From Smittium culicis (lineage: Eukaryota > Kickxellomycota > Harpellomycetes > Harpellales > Legeriomycetaceae), in contig LSSN01002680.1 of NCBI GenBank assembly GCA_001970855.1, forward strand, positions 1-19,693: a DNA stretch of 19,693 nucleotides, given 5' to 3'. Every line of letters begins with the position of its first letter. Position 1 is the stretch's first letter. Below the pieces are notes generated by a model that saw only the letters and a list, made by a program, of their open reading frames with translations, was not told the origin of the DNA and ran no database searches. A program made the translations under genes and the position numbers. Positions 11,095 to 19,570 of this stretch are shown here, in pieces.

Positions 11095-11769
11095 TAATTT
11101 CATAGCGAATTAAATTAAATTAGCTTCAAATTATTTTAAAATTTATTTTAAATATAATATATTTAAAAAAAAATAAGCCGTTAATTCTAAATTAAAACTA
11201 AAATTTCCAACTTTTTGATTTTATTTTGATAGATTTTTTTTGGATATCATATACCTTAGTGTGTTTTATAATAAAAAAAAGGTTATTAATCTTTTTGGCA
11301 AGAATTTAATAAAAAAAAAAATTATAACTTTTTTCTAGAAAATAGTAATAATTTTTCAGTTTTAAAAAACTATGTGTGATTACTAGCTTTTTATATGTAT
11401 AAATTCGACTCTGAATCTTCGATGTAGATTTTTAATTGAAAAATTATAACGATCAAAATTCATAAGCCAGTCTATATAAACTAGAATTATATTTAAAAGA
11501 AAATATGTTTGATTATGAATGCTTTAGACTATATAGGAAAAAAACTAAAAGTACCTTAAGTTTGATTACACTAATTTTTTTGACTAGAAAAATCTGTATT
11601 TTTATTCCTTGTATTTTTTTGTATTGTAGGATTGATACAAAAATATAATAGATTAAAGAATTTCAATAAAAAAAAGATGATAAAATCATAAGTTAGTGAT
11701 TTAAAATATTTTTCTTCTTTGAGATTCTAGAGTTTTAAAATTTATAATTCGCGTCTAATCTTTTATAAA
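11095..11769. other. AT-rich filler inside the spacer
   Basis: No coding signal or RNA gene recognised. The inverted repeat may extend weakly inward to about 11710, but the match there is too poor to claim. Confidence 0.5.
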
Positions 11770-12078
11770 TAATGAAAAAAAAATCATGCCATATTTTTCT
11801 ACTTTGTAAACCAGATTTTTTTATTTTTCTTAACCAAACCAATAAAATCATTGACTATTTTTTAAAGACTTTTACCAGATAAAAGTAAAATAAAGTAAAA
11901 GCAGTGTGTTGGAAACTTTTCTGATTAAGCAGTTAAATTAAATTATAATAATATAATTCATAAGTATTTATATATTTATAGATAATAATATAACGTAATA
12001 TAATGTAATATTTGAAAGTCTACGATTACGTTTCTTCTACTATTTTTATATCATTTCATTCTGTTAATTTTTTCTCTG

Positions 12079-12090
12079 CTAACTAGTTAG
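12079..12090. repeat. 12-bp perfect palindrome in the LTR-like insertion
   Basis: CTAACTAGTTAG is self-complementary and is followed by GTTTAGTTAG-type repeats just upstream of the TATA box. It may be an enhancer-like element of the LTR or chance. Confidence 0.3.
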
Positions 12091-12108
12091 TTTAGTTAGT
12101 TTATTTAG

Positions 12109-12116
12109 TATATAAG
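12109..12116 (+). promoter_or_regulatory. TATA box of LTR-like insertion
   Basis: TATATAAG lies about 200 bp into the insertion, the position expected for the U3 promoter of a ~390-bp LTR. It is immediately upstream of a GC-rich hairpin. Confidence 0.35.
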
Positions 12117-12121
12117 GTTGA

Positions 12122-12145
12122 CGGTTTACCTCCCATGGTAAACCG
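12122..12145. promoter_or_regulatory. Hairpin: 9-bp stem, 6-nt loop
   Basis: CGGTTTACC (12122-12130), loop TCCCAT, and GGTAAACCG (12137-12145) form a perfect stem. With five G/C pairs in DNA this AT-rich it is unlikely to be chance. It sits just after the TATA box and could be a structured transcript start or a palindromic protein-binding site. Confidence 0.6.
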
Positions 12146-12430
12146 ACACCAGCAGTCTCCCAGATTGTTTTTATATAAATTTAATAAATCATAATTTAAT
12201 AGTGAAATAAAATAGTTGAATAAGTGCGGTGTAAAACCTATCCCTCGCTAACCCTTTTTATTTCTCACTTTCAATTGGGTTATTCTGGACATAACAATAG
12301 ATAGTCTTAAAATGGAAAAAAAATACTCCATAAAATAATTGGTGAATTTAAAGCTATTAGTATAACAATTACATAGGAATTGCGAATTTTCTGAAAAGGA
12401 TGATATCCGCATAAAACATGTAAATATATA

Positions 12431-15400
12431 TAGTAAATATATTTTAATGGACTAATAATAAGTGTACTTTAATTAATATCGGAATTATAATTGATAGTTA
12501 TTTAAAATTCTTTCTTCCATATTTATATGGCTTAAGTCATAAAATTGAGTATTTAATCTTTACAATTTTTATTAATAAATTTTTCTTTATGTTAATCCAC
12601 CCACCGTAATAGATTAAATAGAATTACTTTATTTACCAATAAATTTAATAACCTAAAATTTTTAATATAATATCAAGACCAAGATAAAAGGCCTAATATG
12701 TATAGATAATACGCCAAATAATATATATATCCCATAATTATTTGAATTAAAATTTCTGAATATTCAGTTATTAACATGCTAAATTTCGGAAACATTATTT
12801 AATATATATTTTATACTATAAAGAAGTGAAATTAATTATTGAATAAGAGAATTTTTTCTGGTTTCTTAATTTCATAATAAAAATAAATCAATTTATTGGC
12901 TGAATCTGGTAATGCAATCGATAGCGATTCATAATTGAGTAATGTATTAAAATTAAATTTAATAAAAATACTTAGGGTATCAGAATTTTAAATATATAAA
13001 AATTCAAATATTTATTTTTTAATAGATTTAAATCAATTGGCTATAATTTTTGAGTTTTAGACTCAAAGATTAATTTAAAATAACTACTAATGAGGTAAAT
13101 TAGTTAAATTAAATAGAAATATTTATAACTAAAATTTCAAAGTATTTCGGAATTAATATTCAAAGATGAATATAAATTTCAGGTTCAAATTTAGCTCGAA
13201 AAAAAATTCAAAAGTAAAGTTTAATTAGTGAAATTCAAAAGGTTTTATTAATTTTAGATTGGTTCTGAATTGATATTAAAGTGAATCCCAATTTCCCAGG
13301 AAGTTTTTTTCACGACTTTTATATTTTTTTTGAATTACTTTATTTATCCAAAATTTTTACTTTATTGATTATTTGACCTAGGTAAACGGTCTCAATACAG
13401 GTAAATAAATTTAGAGATTTATTAAATCTTGATTTTCTAAACATTTTTAATTTATTGATTCCCTAAATATTTATCTAACAATTGAATTACTTTTTTTCTT
13501 GTTGAAATTTTAATAAAAGACTAATACATCTATATCATTTAATAATGCTACCGATTCTTCAAAATTTTCTTGTGCTGTAACTTCGAGAGTGCAAATTTTC
13601 TAAAATTTGTATAAATTAATAAAAAAAATATCAGTAAATTTATTAAATATATAAAGTTCATTAAATTTGTGAAAAAATAATAGAGTATTATCAAAAATGT
13701 CTTAATAGTGTAAAGGACAAAAATAATTGTTTGGGGGATTCTAAACGAAGTAAGCGATTTTTTTCAGCTTAAAATTATTGTCATGAATACTCAAAATTTT
13801 TGATATTCTAGGCGAAATTGGAAAGGAATTTCTATTGTTCATTTAATTCTGAAAGAATTATTTGCTAAAAAAAATTCTATATTTTATATACCATATATCA
13901 ATTAAATATGAAATTTCAATCGCTGCTACTCTTTATGCATAAAAGTGCTCTTTTCATAAACAATATTCCGTTTAAAAAAATTTTTTTTTTGAATTTATTA
14001 ATACATTTTTAAATGAATCCTAGGATTAATATTACTTTTTTTGAGGCAATTATTATTTTGGTAAAATTAGGTTGACATAAATAAACTCAAAAAAAATATT
14101 AAACCTATCAGAAACTATGTTTTTAAAATTTAGATTAAATTATACACAAAAAAATTTTTTACAAGAAATAAAATCAATTTAAATATTTTAGGAATTATTT
14201 AAAAAGAATTTAAATATTTATAAATTAAGGATAAATTTCAAAAATATGTTGAAATTAGTATCTAAAAAAATTATAATTAGATGTATTTTTAAGCTAAGAC
14301 CTGATATCAGTTATATAAATTTATGTTTGATATGTGTGTGACTACAAAGTGCTTGATTTTCACTATTAAATTTTCGTGCAATCCGATTTATGCATAAATT
14401 GTTGTAATTCTTATATTAATAGGCCTCCTTGTTAAAATTAAAATGTGAATTTTATTTTTAAGAGCCAGGTATAAAAATTAATGTTATTTTACATAGAAAA
14501 TAGAAAAATGAAAAAATTTTTGATAATAGATTTATAATTTTTTTGTTCAAGCTTTATTTTTACTCGATAATTGTAATTTTTATGTAGATCCGAATTAAAT
14601 GAGCGACTATACTTAAATTGTATACTAAACTACTGTATTAAAAATTTTAAACAAATATTTCAGAAAAAAGAGTATATTATTTTCTATGTGAAATAAAGTT
14701 TACAATAATTTTCTGATCTATTAATTAGTGTAATATAGAAGTCAAAAACTAGATGAAAATTATATTATGTTATTTTTTAATCAAAAAAAAAAAATTTCTG
14801 ATAAAAAGAACTGTTAGATGAAATATGTTTGTCGTTGAAAAACGGAACTATTCATAATATGATTTTTTTTCAATACAACTAGTAGATTATGAAGAATCAG
14901 AAAATGGGTATGGAATAGATGAAACGATAAGTTAAAATATGAAATTAAGATACTTATTTATAAAAATTTGGTTATTGATATATAGATTTTAAATTTTATT
15001 GATGAAAATTATTTAATGCTTATTGATATTTTTGACCAAAAAACATATTATTTACCAAGTGATAAATCAAAGGCATTATAAGATATAATTTGTTATTTTA
15101 ATTTCTTTAAATGGTACAAACATACAAATAACTATCCAATAATCTATATCTTTGAAAATTCTAGAATTAAAATAATAAGTTAACTCAATGCTAATTTTTT
15201 TTTATACTGAATTTTATATCATGAGTATAATTAAAGGTTCAAAAGATTTTTTTTTTACTTAATTTTTCTTTTTCTTTTTTTTCCTTTGGCATCATGATTA
15301 TTTAAATGTATATCATAAGTACAATAGAAATAAAAAATTTTAGTTTTTATTATGTAAAGTTGACTATTTTTTGGATTAATTCAAATATTCCCTAAAATTT

Positions 15401-15666
15401 TATACTCAGCTATCTTATAAATATAACAGCTGAAGCGATTCAAAGATAAGATTAGTCAAGATAAAATTTTTTAATCAATCTCGTATTTATGACGGAAATG
15501 CTATTTCCCCTATAAAAATAGAATAAAAAAAAGGTGTAGCGGTGTAATCAGAAAATCGGATTTACATTCTAAAAAAATATAAAATGATTAAAAATCAAAT
15601 GCTAAAAACTTCATTATTAAAATTAGATATAAAAACAGGGAAATCTACAAGTATAAAATCTATCAA
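12431..15666. other. AT-rich DNA without recognisable gene
   Basis: No coding island that I can support. Small points: GGTAAACGGTCTC near 13381 partly echoes the LTR hairpin stem; AGAGCCAGGT at 14461-14470 recurs at 15751-15760; GTCAAAAACTAGAT at 14741-14754 recurs at 6049-6062; GCGGTGTAA lies at 15539-15547. Confidence 0.55.
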
Positions 15667-15936
15667 CTAATGCAAAAATAGAAATTTTCTGTGCAATGTC
15701 GAGCGTTCGACAGCATTACGGATCTCAGTCGTTTAGTAGCATATTTTAGGAGAGCCAGGTCGATCATTCCCACGTTTTTTTAGGATACTATTTTTTATTA
15801 ATCCTGTTAGATATAAGGCTCTGACTAGGAACTCAATAATCTTAACAGATTCGATTTTGCTGGAACGAACTTAATTCCATGACTGCTTGTAGCTTCGGTC
15901 ATTCAGACTACTTGAAGCAATACCTGAGTGGATCTT
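15667..15936 (-). pseudogene. Broken coding relic, possibly Tc1/mariner-like HTH
   Basis: This is the most CG-rich island of the central block. One minus-strand frame from 15936 to the TAG at 15667-15669 is 90 codons with only two internal stops (15871-15873 and 15733-15735). In order it reads KIHSGIASSSLNDRSYKQSW, stop, VRSSKIESVKIIEFLVRALY, ILKKRGNDRPGSPKICY, stop, TTEIRNAVERSTLHRK. The segment RPGSPK followed by TTEIRNAVERS resembles the GRPRK...RRIxxAVxR linker and second helix-turn-helix of Tc1/mariner transposases, and the preceding basic helices fit the order. This is a by-eye resemblance. No catalytic domain follows at lower coordinates. The plus strand also has partly open frames, so strand choice is not certain. 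Confidence 0.35.
15698..15711. repeat. Short CG-rich inverted repeat
   Basis: GTCGA, loop GCGT, TCGAC. It lies in the CG-rich island and may simply be part of the old coding sequence. Confidence 0.3.
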
Positions 15937-16152
15937 TCAGTTGGTAGATTGATCCTATTTCACTTTAGGCATGCATATAGTAGATTTTCAGAGGAATTTA
16001 TTAGTATTAGAGTATTAGTTTTTTATCCCCGCACCAACTTTACTAATTTTTGGTTTATTTTACCGCATATTTTCTTTTATTGTTATCGTACCAATAAAAT
16101 TTCCAGCTTAAAAAAAAAAAAACTAATGCAAAAAAAAATTATAATTAAATAA
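15928..16152 (+). other. Open frame in a GC-richer island, doubtful
   Basis: A 74-codon open frame begins at GTG and ends in a lysine-rich tail encoded by A runs. It includes VDLSVGRLILFHFRHAYSRF and VLVFYPRTNFTNFWFILPHI. It has no ATG, no recognisable domain, and adjoins a minus-strand relic. The openness may be the shadow of a decayed gene on either strand. Confidence 0.2.
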
Positions 16153-16593
16153 AGTCGTATCTATTTATTGTAAATGTTTGAAATAAAAATAGCTAAATGG
16201 TATGATATTAAAATAATATTCATTCTGTATTTCTATTTACGGTTTAAATATAAAAGTATGAATTAAAATCATAAAAAAATTATTATCTTTAAGAGCACAT
16301 TTTATACACTTTTTCTAATTTAATTTTTTTATATTGTGCTCTCATAGCTAATACAAAAAAATGTTATGGTGATTTAAATAACAAACCTAGAAAAAATCTT
16401 ATAATATAATTATTACAACTTCAAGCTGAATTTTAATAATTAAAAAAATTTCAATTTTTTTATTTGTATAGTTTTAAGGGATTTTTTTTTTCCCCTCGTT
16501 TGATGAAATTTTTTGTTTTTTTTTTTCAAGGTTATTAACAATCATTTTCCATTTTTTCAAAGGAAGTATTTTTTTTTGACGCATTGATTCTAT
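16153..16593. other. AT-rich DNA without recognisable gene
   Basis: Long T runs (for example 16482-16490 and 16516-16526); no coding or RNA signal. Confidence 0.55.
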
Positions 16594-16742
16594 TTAATTT
16601 AGCCTCTTGCTTTTAATCCTCCAATATAGGATCCATTCATGCGCATCCAGATTTTCTATAATTTTTTTTTTTTTTAGGTATATGACTAGTATTTTCGCTT
16701 TAAATCATTTGTAAGCATGTACCGATTAAAGGTGTATTCCAT
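16594..16742 (-). pseudogene. Small coding relic on minus strand
   Basis: Two minus-strand pieces look coding. From the ATG at 16742, MEYTFNRYMLTNDLKRKY runs to a TAG at 16686-16688. After a poly-A stretch, another frame reads IIENLDAHEWILYWRIKSKR and stops at 16594-16596. The first piece has the Y-x-F...K-Y-(W?) spacing of the start of a FLYWCH zinc finger, with the TAG where the family has Trp (TGG). That is suggestive only, because the Cys and His ligands are not visible. Confidence 0.25.
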
Positions 16743-17640
16743 TATTATAAATTCTCTATTGATACTATAGATATTAAATGTACCAATAAATTACAATATC
16801 CGATTATAAAAAGGTTATTTTTATTGCATTTTCCATAGCATTAAAAGTTTTTTTTTTAAGTATTAAATATATATAAAACTGTTCTTATTTATATTAGGTG
16901 CTTTAATTTGGAATTTTTATTCCTCTGGACAGCATAAATTCAAAAATTTTGGCAGTTTAATTTCTGAAAATAGTTGTATTTAATAAATTTCTTTAAATTT
17001 TATTAAATAATATTATTCTAAATACCATCAGAACATATAGTTATCAATATATATAAATGTCCATCAGTTAACAGTGCGTGTTGAACTAGAATTATAAAAA
17101 TCAATATGCTATGTATCATTTAGTTTCTTAGCCAATATGAGATCATAGTTTTATTATTTTTAATTTTATAGTGAAAATGAGAAATTTACGAAATATGAAT
17201 GATAACCCCACCTCCCTACTTATTTTTACTATAAAAAAAATTATTTGATTAATATATGCTATAGAGTATAATTATGTATGTAACTTGATTTTTAATATTA
17301 TTAAAATCTTTTTTTTGAAACTTTTGTACATAAAAATTATCTATTTAAAGATATTTATATTTTATAACGTATACAATTTTATTAAATGTGTTTATTGTGA
17401 TATTTACAATTTTTTAGACTAAATTTAGCGCATTGTTTAATTTAAACCTTTTCTGGGTAAACACTCATGTACGCATTTAAAATCTTCAGATGGTTAAATG
17501 ATTCAACAATAGCTTTCCATTAAATGTACTATAAACAATAGCCAATTTCATATTGAAATTTTGTTTTTATATAGCTACTTGGAATTTAATTGTCATATAA
17601 TGTCAATTAAAATTATGCAAGCTAACACTGAAAGGGTTAA
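16743..17640. other. AT-rich DNA without recognisable gene
   Basis: No coding island, RNA gene or repeat recognised. Confidence 0.55.
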
Positions 17641-17755
17641 AACCCACACAAGCCAGATTATTTAAACTTCGAAATATCTTGAGCGTGTAACCGAATAAAT
17701 ATTCGAGGGGGTTTTTTATTTAAAATTACTGTTAGGAGGAAAGTTATAGTATTTC

Positions 17756-17775
17756 TTATTTATTTATTTATTTAT
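17756..17775. repeat. (TTAT)5 microsatellite
   Basis: Five perfect TTAT units followed by T6. Confidence 0.8.
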
Positions 17776-17782
17776 TTTTTGA

Positions 17783-17945
17783 TGGACTGACTTATTTGAA
17801 AACCACCTTAAGGAATTTTTGTGTAAAGCTAGAGCTAATTGCATACATATTTATTAAAAAATTAACTCGTTTTTGTGCCAACTATAATGAAATTTTGAAA
17901 ATTATCAGCTTAAATAATGATCAACTTTATCAAGTCAGGTACAAA
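17783..17945 (+). pseudogene. Short frameshifted coding relic
   Basis: Plus strand, frame 1: TDLFENHLKEFLCKARANCI up to a TAA near 17855. Frame 2, directly after: RFCANYNEILKIISLNNDQL and YQVRYK to a TGA at about 17946. The junction CAG|GTACAA near 17938 could be read as a splice donor, but no partner exon is seen. Family not recognised. Confidence 0.25.
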
Positions 17946-17948
17946 TGA

Positions 17949-17957
17949 GGGGGGGGG
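17949..17957 (+). repeat. G9 homopolymer
   Basis: Nine consecutive G in a background where G is scarce, followed by TGAGG. A similar G10 lies in septin intron at 19095-19104. Confidence 0.8.
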
Positions 17958-18260
17958 TGAGGATAGCGTGATTATTGGTATTTTCAAGGAAAAAATGAGG
18001 AAATATTGTTAAAAACTACTTGAAAAAAACGTTATAGATGAGTTTTATTCCTAGGAGAAAAAATAAGAAAGAAAACTAGCTCATTGACATAAAATCCGGT
18101 CACAAAATAATCCTTAGAATACAGGTGCTATTTAATTTCCATTATATTATAATACTATGAAATAAAGCTTTCTACACAGCAGTAGTTTATCCACCACCTA
18201 GTTGAAAATCAAGTAAAACTACTAGCTCACATTTTGGTATTATAATTTTTGAAGACTTTT

Positions 18261-18346
18261 ATGAGAAAAATTGATGAAATGAAAAACTTAGTAAATGAAA
18301 ATGAAAATGAAAATGAAAATATTAATTTCGTAGACCAATTTGATTA
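18261..18346 (+). other. Short ORF with Asn-Glu repeat
   Basis: ATG at 18261 opens a 27-codon ORF, MRKIDEMKNLVNENENEN and on to a TAA. The repeat is the (ATGAAA)4 hexamer at 18295-18318, read as alternating Glu and Asn. It could be the end of a larger spliced gene, but no upstream exon is found, so it is more likely repeat-driven. Confidence 0.15.
18295..18318. repeat. (ATGAAA)4 hexamer repeat
   Basis: Four perfect tandem units followed by AT. Confidence 0.8.
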
Positions 18347-18529
18347 AAAGGAAACATAATAAGCTTTTTTTTTTTTTTTTATGGATAAAAAAAATGAGTA
18401 TAGATTGTGTGAGTGGCTGGTAATAAATAAAAAAAAAGTATTGTATAAAGGAAGAGATTTTTAAAAAAAAAAGTATAAAAGCTAAAAAGAAAAAGAGAGG
18501 GGGTGATAGGGGGAAAAAAAAAAGTTCCT
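18347..18529 (-). other. Septin 3' flank, pyrimidine-rich in transcript sense
   Basis: The plus strand is strongly purine-rich (A runs, GAGAGGGGG, TAGGGGG), so the septin transcript strand is C/T-rich here. It probably holds the 3' UTR. The 62-codon frame on this strand (18379-18567) is a low-complexity Phe/Leu product of that bias. Confidence 0.5.
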
Positions 18530-19570
18530 TTATTCTTCTTCGTCATCGTCTTTTTCGTCGCTTTCATCGTCTTTATTTTCGCTATTTAAATGAATAAAAA
18601 AAAAAAAGATATAGAATATAATAGGTAGGGGTAATAATATTTATGATAAGCTCGATACAATAACGCAATAAGAAGATATATCATAATGTAAGGTATGATA
18701 ATAGCGCTAAGTGAAAAAAAGATTCCTACTTGAGTTTTAATGTGCGGTATTCTTCGTAAAGAACGTTTGTGGTGTAATCAATGTAGTCAGATATGTGGGA
18801 GCTAAGTTCATCAATATTTTTAAAATTGGGATTAGTAGTGATTAAAAGTGCGTAGGATAAATAAAGTAAAAATATAATATTGAAAAAGAAGAAAGGAATA
18901 TTGATGTTACTTAAGGAGAATGTATCTCAATAGACCAAAGTCAGACATGTCGTCGTTATCAACTATTAATAGAGAAGGCAAAAGAAAGTTATGAAAGAAC
19001 GGACGTGTTATAGAAATAATACATAGAGAGATTATGGGTAATAGTAAATAAAAAAAGAGAAAGGAAGAGATAAGCAAAAGTGGTAAAATAAAGTGGGGGG
19101 GGGGTGATGGATATTTACCTTCAACAGTGCCCCAAGGGTAGCTACGGACGCGGATTGAGCCAAGGTCGCCGTCAATAATTTCATCACAGCCAACGACAGA
19201 GAAGGGGACAATAGCTTGGATTTCTTGGTTTTCTTCAATTGATTCAGGGTCAGCTTCCAAGTCCCAAGCGAAATTGTAGATTGGGAGTTCATATGCGGCA
19301 ACGTCTTTCATAACAGTAGATTTGAAAGAGCTGATTTCCGAGGTGGTGAAGGTATCGGCTCTTCCGATCATTAGAATGATGTTAACGAGGTGACCAAGAC
19401 GTTTGATTAGTTCGATATCCATTTCGCGCAAGCCATGGCCAGTTGGGGTTAGGAAGTAGAGTAGGACATGAACTCTGTTATCTCTGTATTTGGCGTTTCT
19501 GCGGATGCGACTTTCTTCGAGTAGGACTTCATCAAATTGTGATTCGATATACTCTTGGAGTTGAGTGAAG
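18530..19570 (-). CDS. Septin, Cdc11/AspA-type, 3' part (four exons visible)
   Basis: Septins are GTP-binding proteins that assemble into filaments at the bud neck, septum or cell cortex. The visible exons are 19119-19570, 18911-18962, 18730-18801 and 18530-18581, giving 208 residues; the P-loop and switch exons lie beyond the right edge. Counting from the first full codon, the fragment shows YIESQFDEVL (7-16), DNRVHVLLYFLTPTGHGLRE (30-49), the G4-like motif GRAD (69-72), and YPWGTVE (144-150), which marks the septin unique element. Splicing restores family sequence at each joint: YPWGTVE-VDND, then YILL-NSHISDYIDY, then NVLYEEYRTLKL. All phases agree. The last exon adds an acidic tail, ENKDDESDEKDDDEEE. 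GRAD in place of AKAD and the overall wording fit the Cdc11 group. An unspliced TAG at 18726-18728 would instead end the protein at TLKLK. Usual NIIPVIG is NIILMIG here. Confidence 0.92.
18582..18729 (-). other. Septin intron before the acidic exon (probable)
   Basis: Donor GTAGGA at 18729, acceptor AAATAG ending at 18582. The phase joins CTC-AA to C-GAA, keeping the frame into a Glu/Asp-rich exon. A long T run precedes the acceptor; no clear branch site is seen. If the intron is retained, a TAG stop follows two codons after the conserved end. Confidence 0.6.
18802..18910 (-). other. Septin intron, 109 nt
   Basis: Donor GTAACA at 18910, branch-like TACTAAT about 35 nt before the acceptor CTTAG at 18802. 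Joining CTT-AA with C-TCC restores the conserved LLNSHISDYI segment. Confidence 0.85.
18963..19118 (-). other. Septin intron, 156 nt, with C10 run
   Basis: Donor GTAAAT at 19118, acceptor AATAG at 18963, a branch-like CATAAC about 30 nt upstream of the acceptor. The intron is free of in-frame stops (156 nt is a multiple of 3), so retention would read through. Splicing restores VEVDNDD. A C10 run (G10 on plus, 19095-19104) sits near the donor. Confidence 0.9.

Larger units (their letters stand above)
8891..11769. mobile_element. Spacer between inverted repeat arms, possible decayed DNA transposon
   Basis: About 2.9 kb lies between the inner edges of the two arms. It holds two of the richer relic islands (9190-9475 and 10240-11094) in AT-rich filler. 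The arrangement of long inverted ends around a broken reading frame fits a decayed transposon with long terminal repeats, such as a MULE-like element. No transposase was identified and no outer target duplication was found, so the element call is an inference. Confidence 0.3.
11901..12296 (+). mobile_element. Solo-LTR-like insertion in the right repeat arm
   Basis: About 390 bp is present here and absent from the equivalent point of the left arm (8756/8757), so an insertion boundary is directly visible. Features fit a lone retrotransposon LTR: it opens TGTTGGAA (11907), the start word of many Ty1/copia-type LTRs, and closes ATAACA (12296) or GGACA (12291). Internally there is a TATATAAG box (12109-12116) and a GC-rich hairpin just downstream (12122-12145), as in a U3/R promoter region. 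TAAAA at 11896-11900 and TAACA at 12292-12296 could be a 5-bp target duplication with one change. Because the target is a run of TAAAA repeats, the exact ends are uncertain by a few bases. No internal retrotransposon genes, primer-binding site or second LTR are visible. Confidence 0.55.
11770..12430 (-). repeat. Inverted repeat, right arm (interrupted)
   Basis: This is the reverse-complement counterpart of 8554-8890. The inner block is 11770-11900; similarity stops there and resumes at about 12292, after roughly 390 bp with no match in the left arm. The outer block, 12292 to about 12430, then follows the left arm closely through the AATTACATAGGAATT word and TTTTCTGAAAAGGAT, and fades near 12430. 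Several differences are C/T or G/A exchanges. The interruption is annotated separately as a solo-LTR-like insertion. Confidence 0.85.

Noticed and set aside
15922..15960. tRNA-like TCAGTTGGTAGA box
   Set aside because: Resembles an A box, but no matching B box, anticodon stem or acceptor pairing could be found nearby.
15690..16110. Plus-strand frame open if TAG and TAA are read as Gln, suggesting an altered genetic code
   Set aside because: The debranching enzyme ends on TAG at a natural position and septin exons use normal stops; a decayed gene explains the stops better.
347..18529. Mitochondrial or linear-plasmid origin of the AT-rich block
   Set aside because: No rRNA, tRNA or respiratory or plasmid gene is recognisable, and the block is flanked by nuclear intron-containing genes.
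18379..18567. 62-codon minus-strand ORF rich in Phe and Leu
   Set aside because: Product of the pyrimidine-rich septin 3' flank; it overlaps the acidic exon in another frame.
19032..19301. 89-codon minus-strand ORF overlapping the septin
   Set aside because: Out of frame with the conserved septin exon and runs into its intron; a shadow frame.
18907..19431. Septin as an unspliced 174-codon gene
   Set aside because: The frame reads through an intron; its start codon TTG is the internal Leu of GHGLREMD, and conserved septin sequence continues upstream and after splicing.
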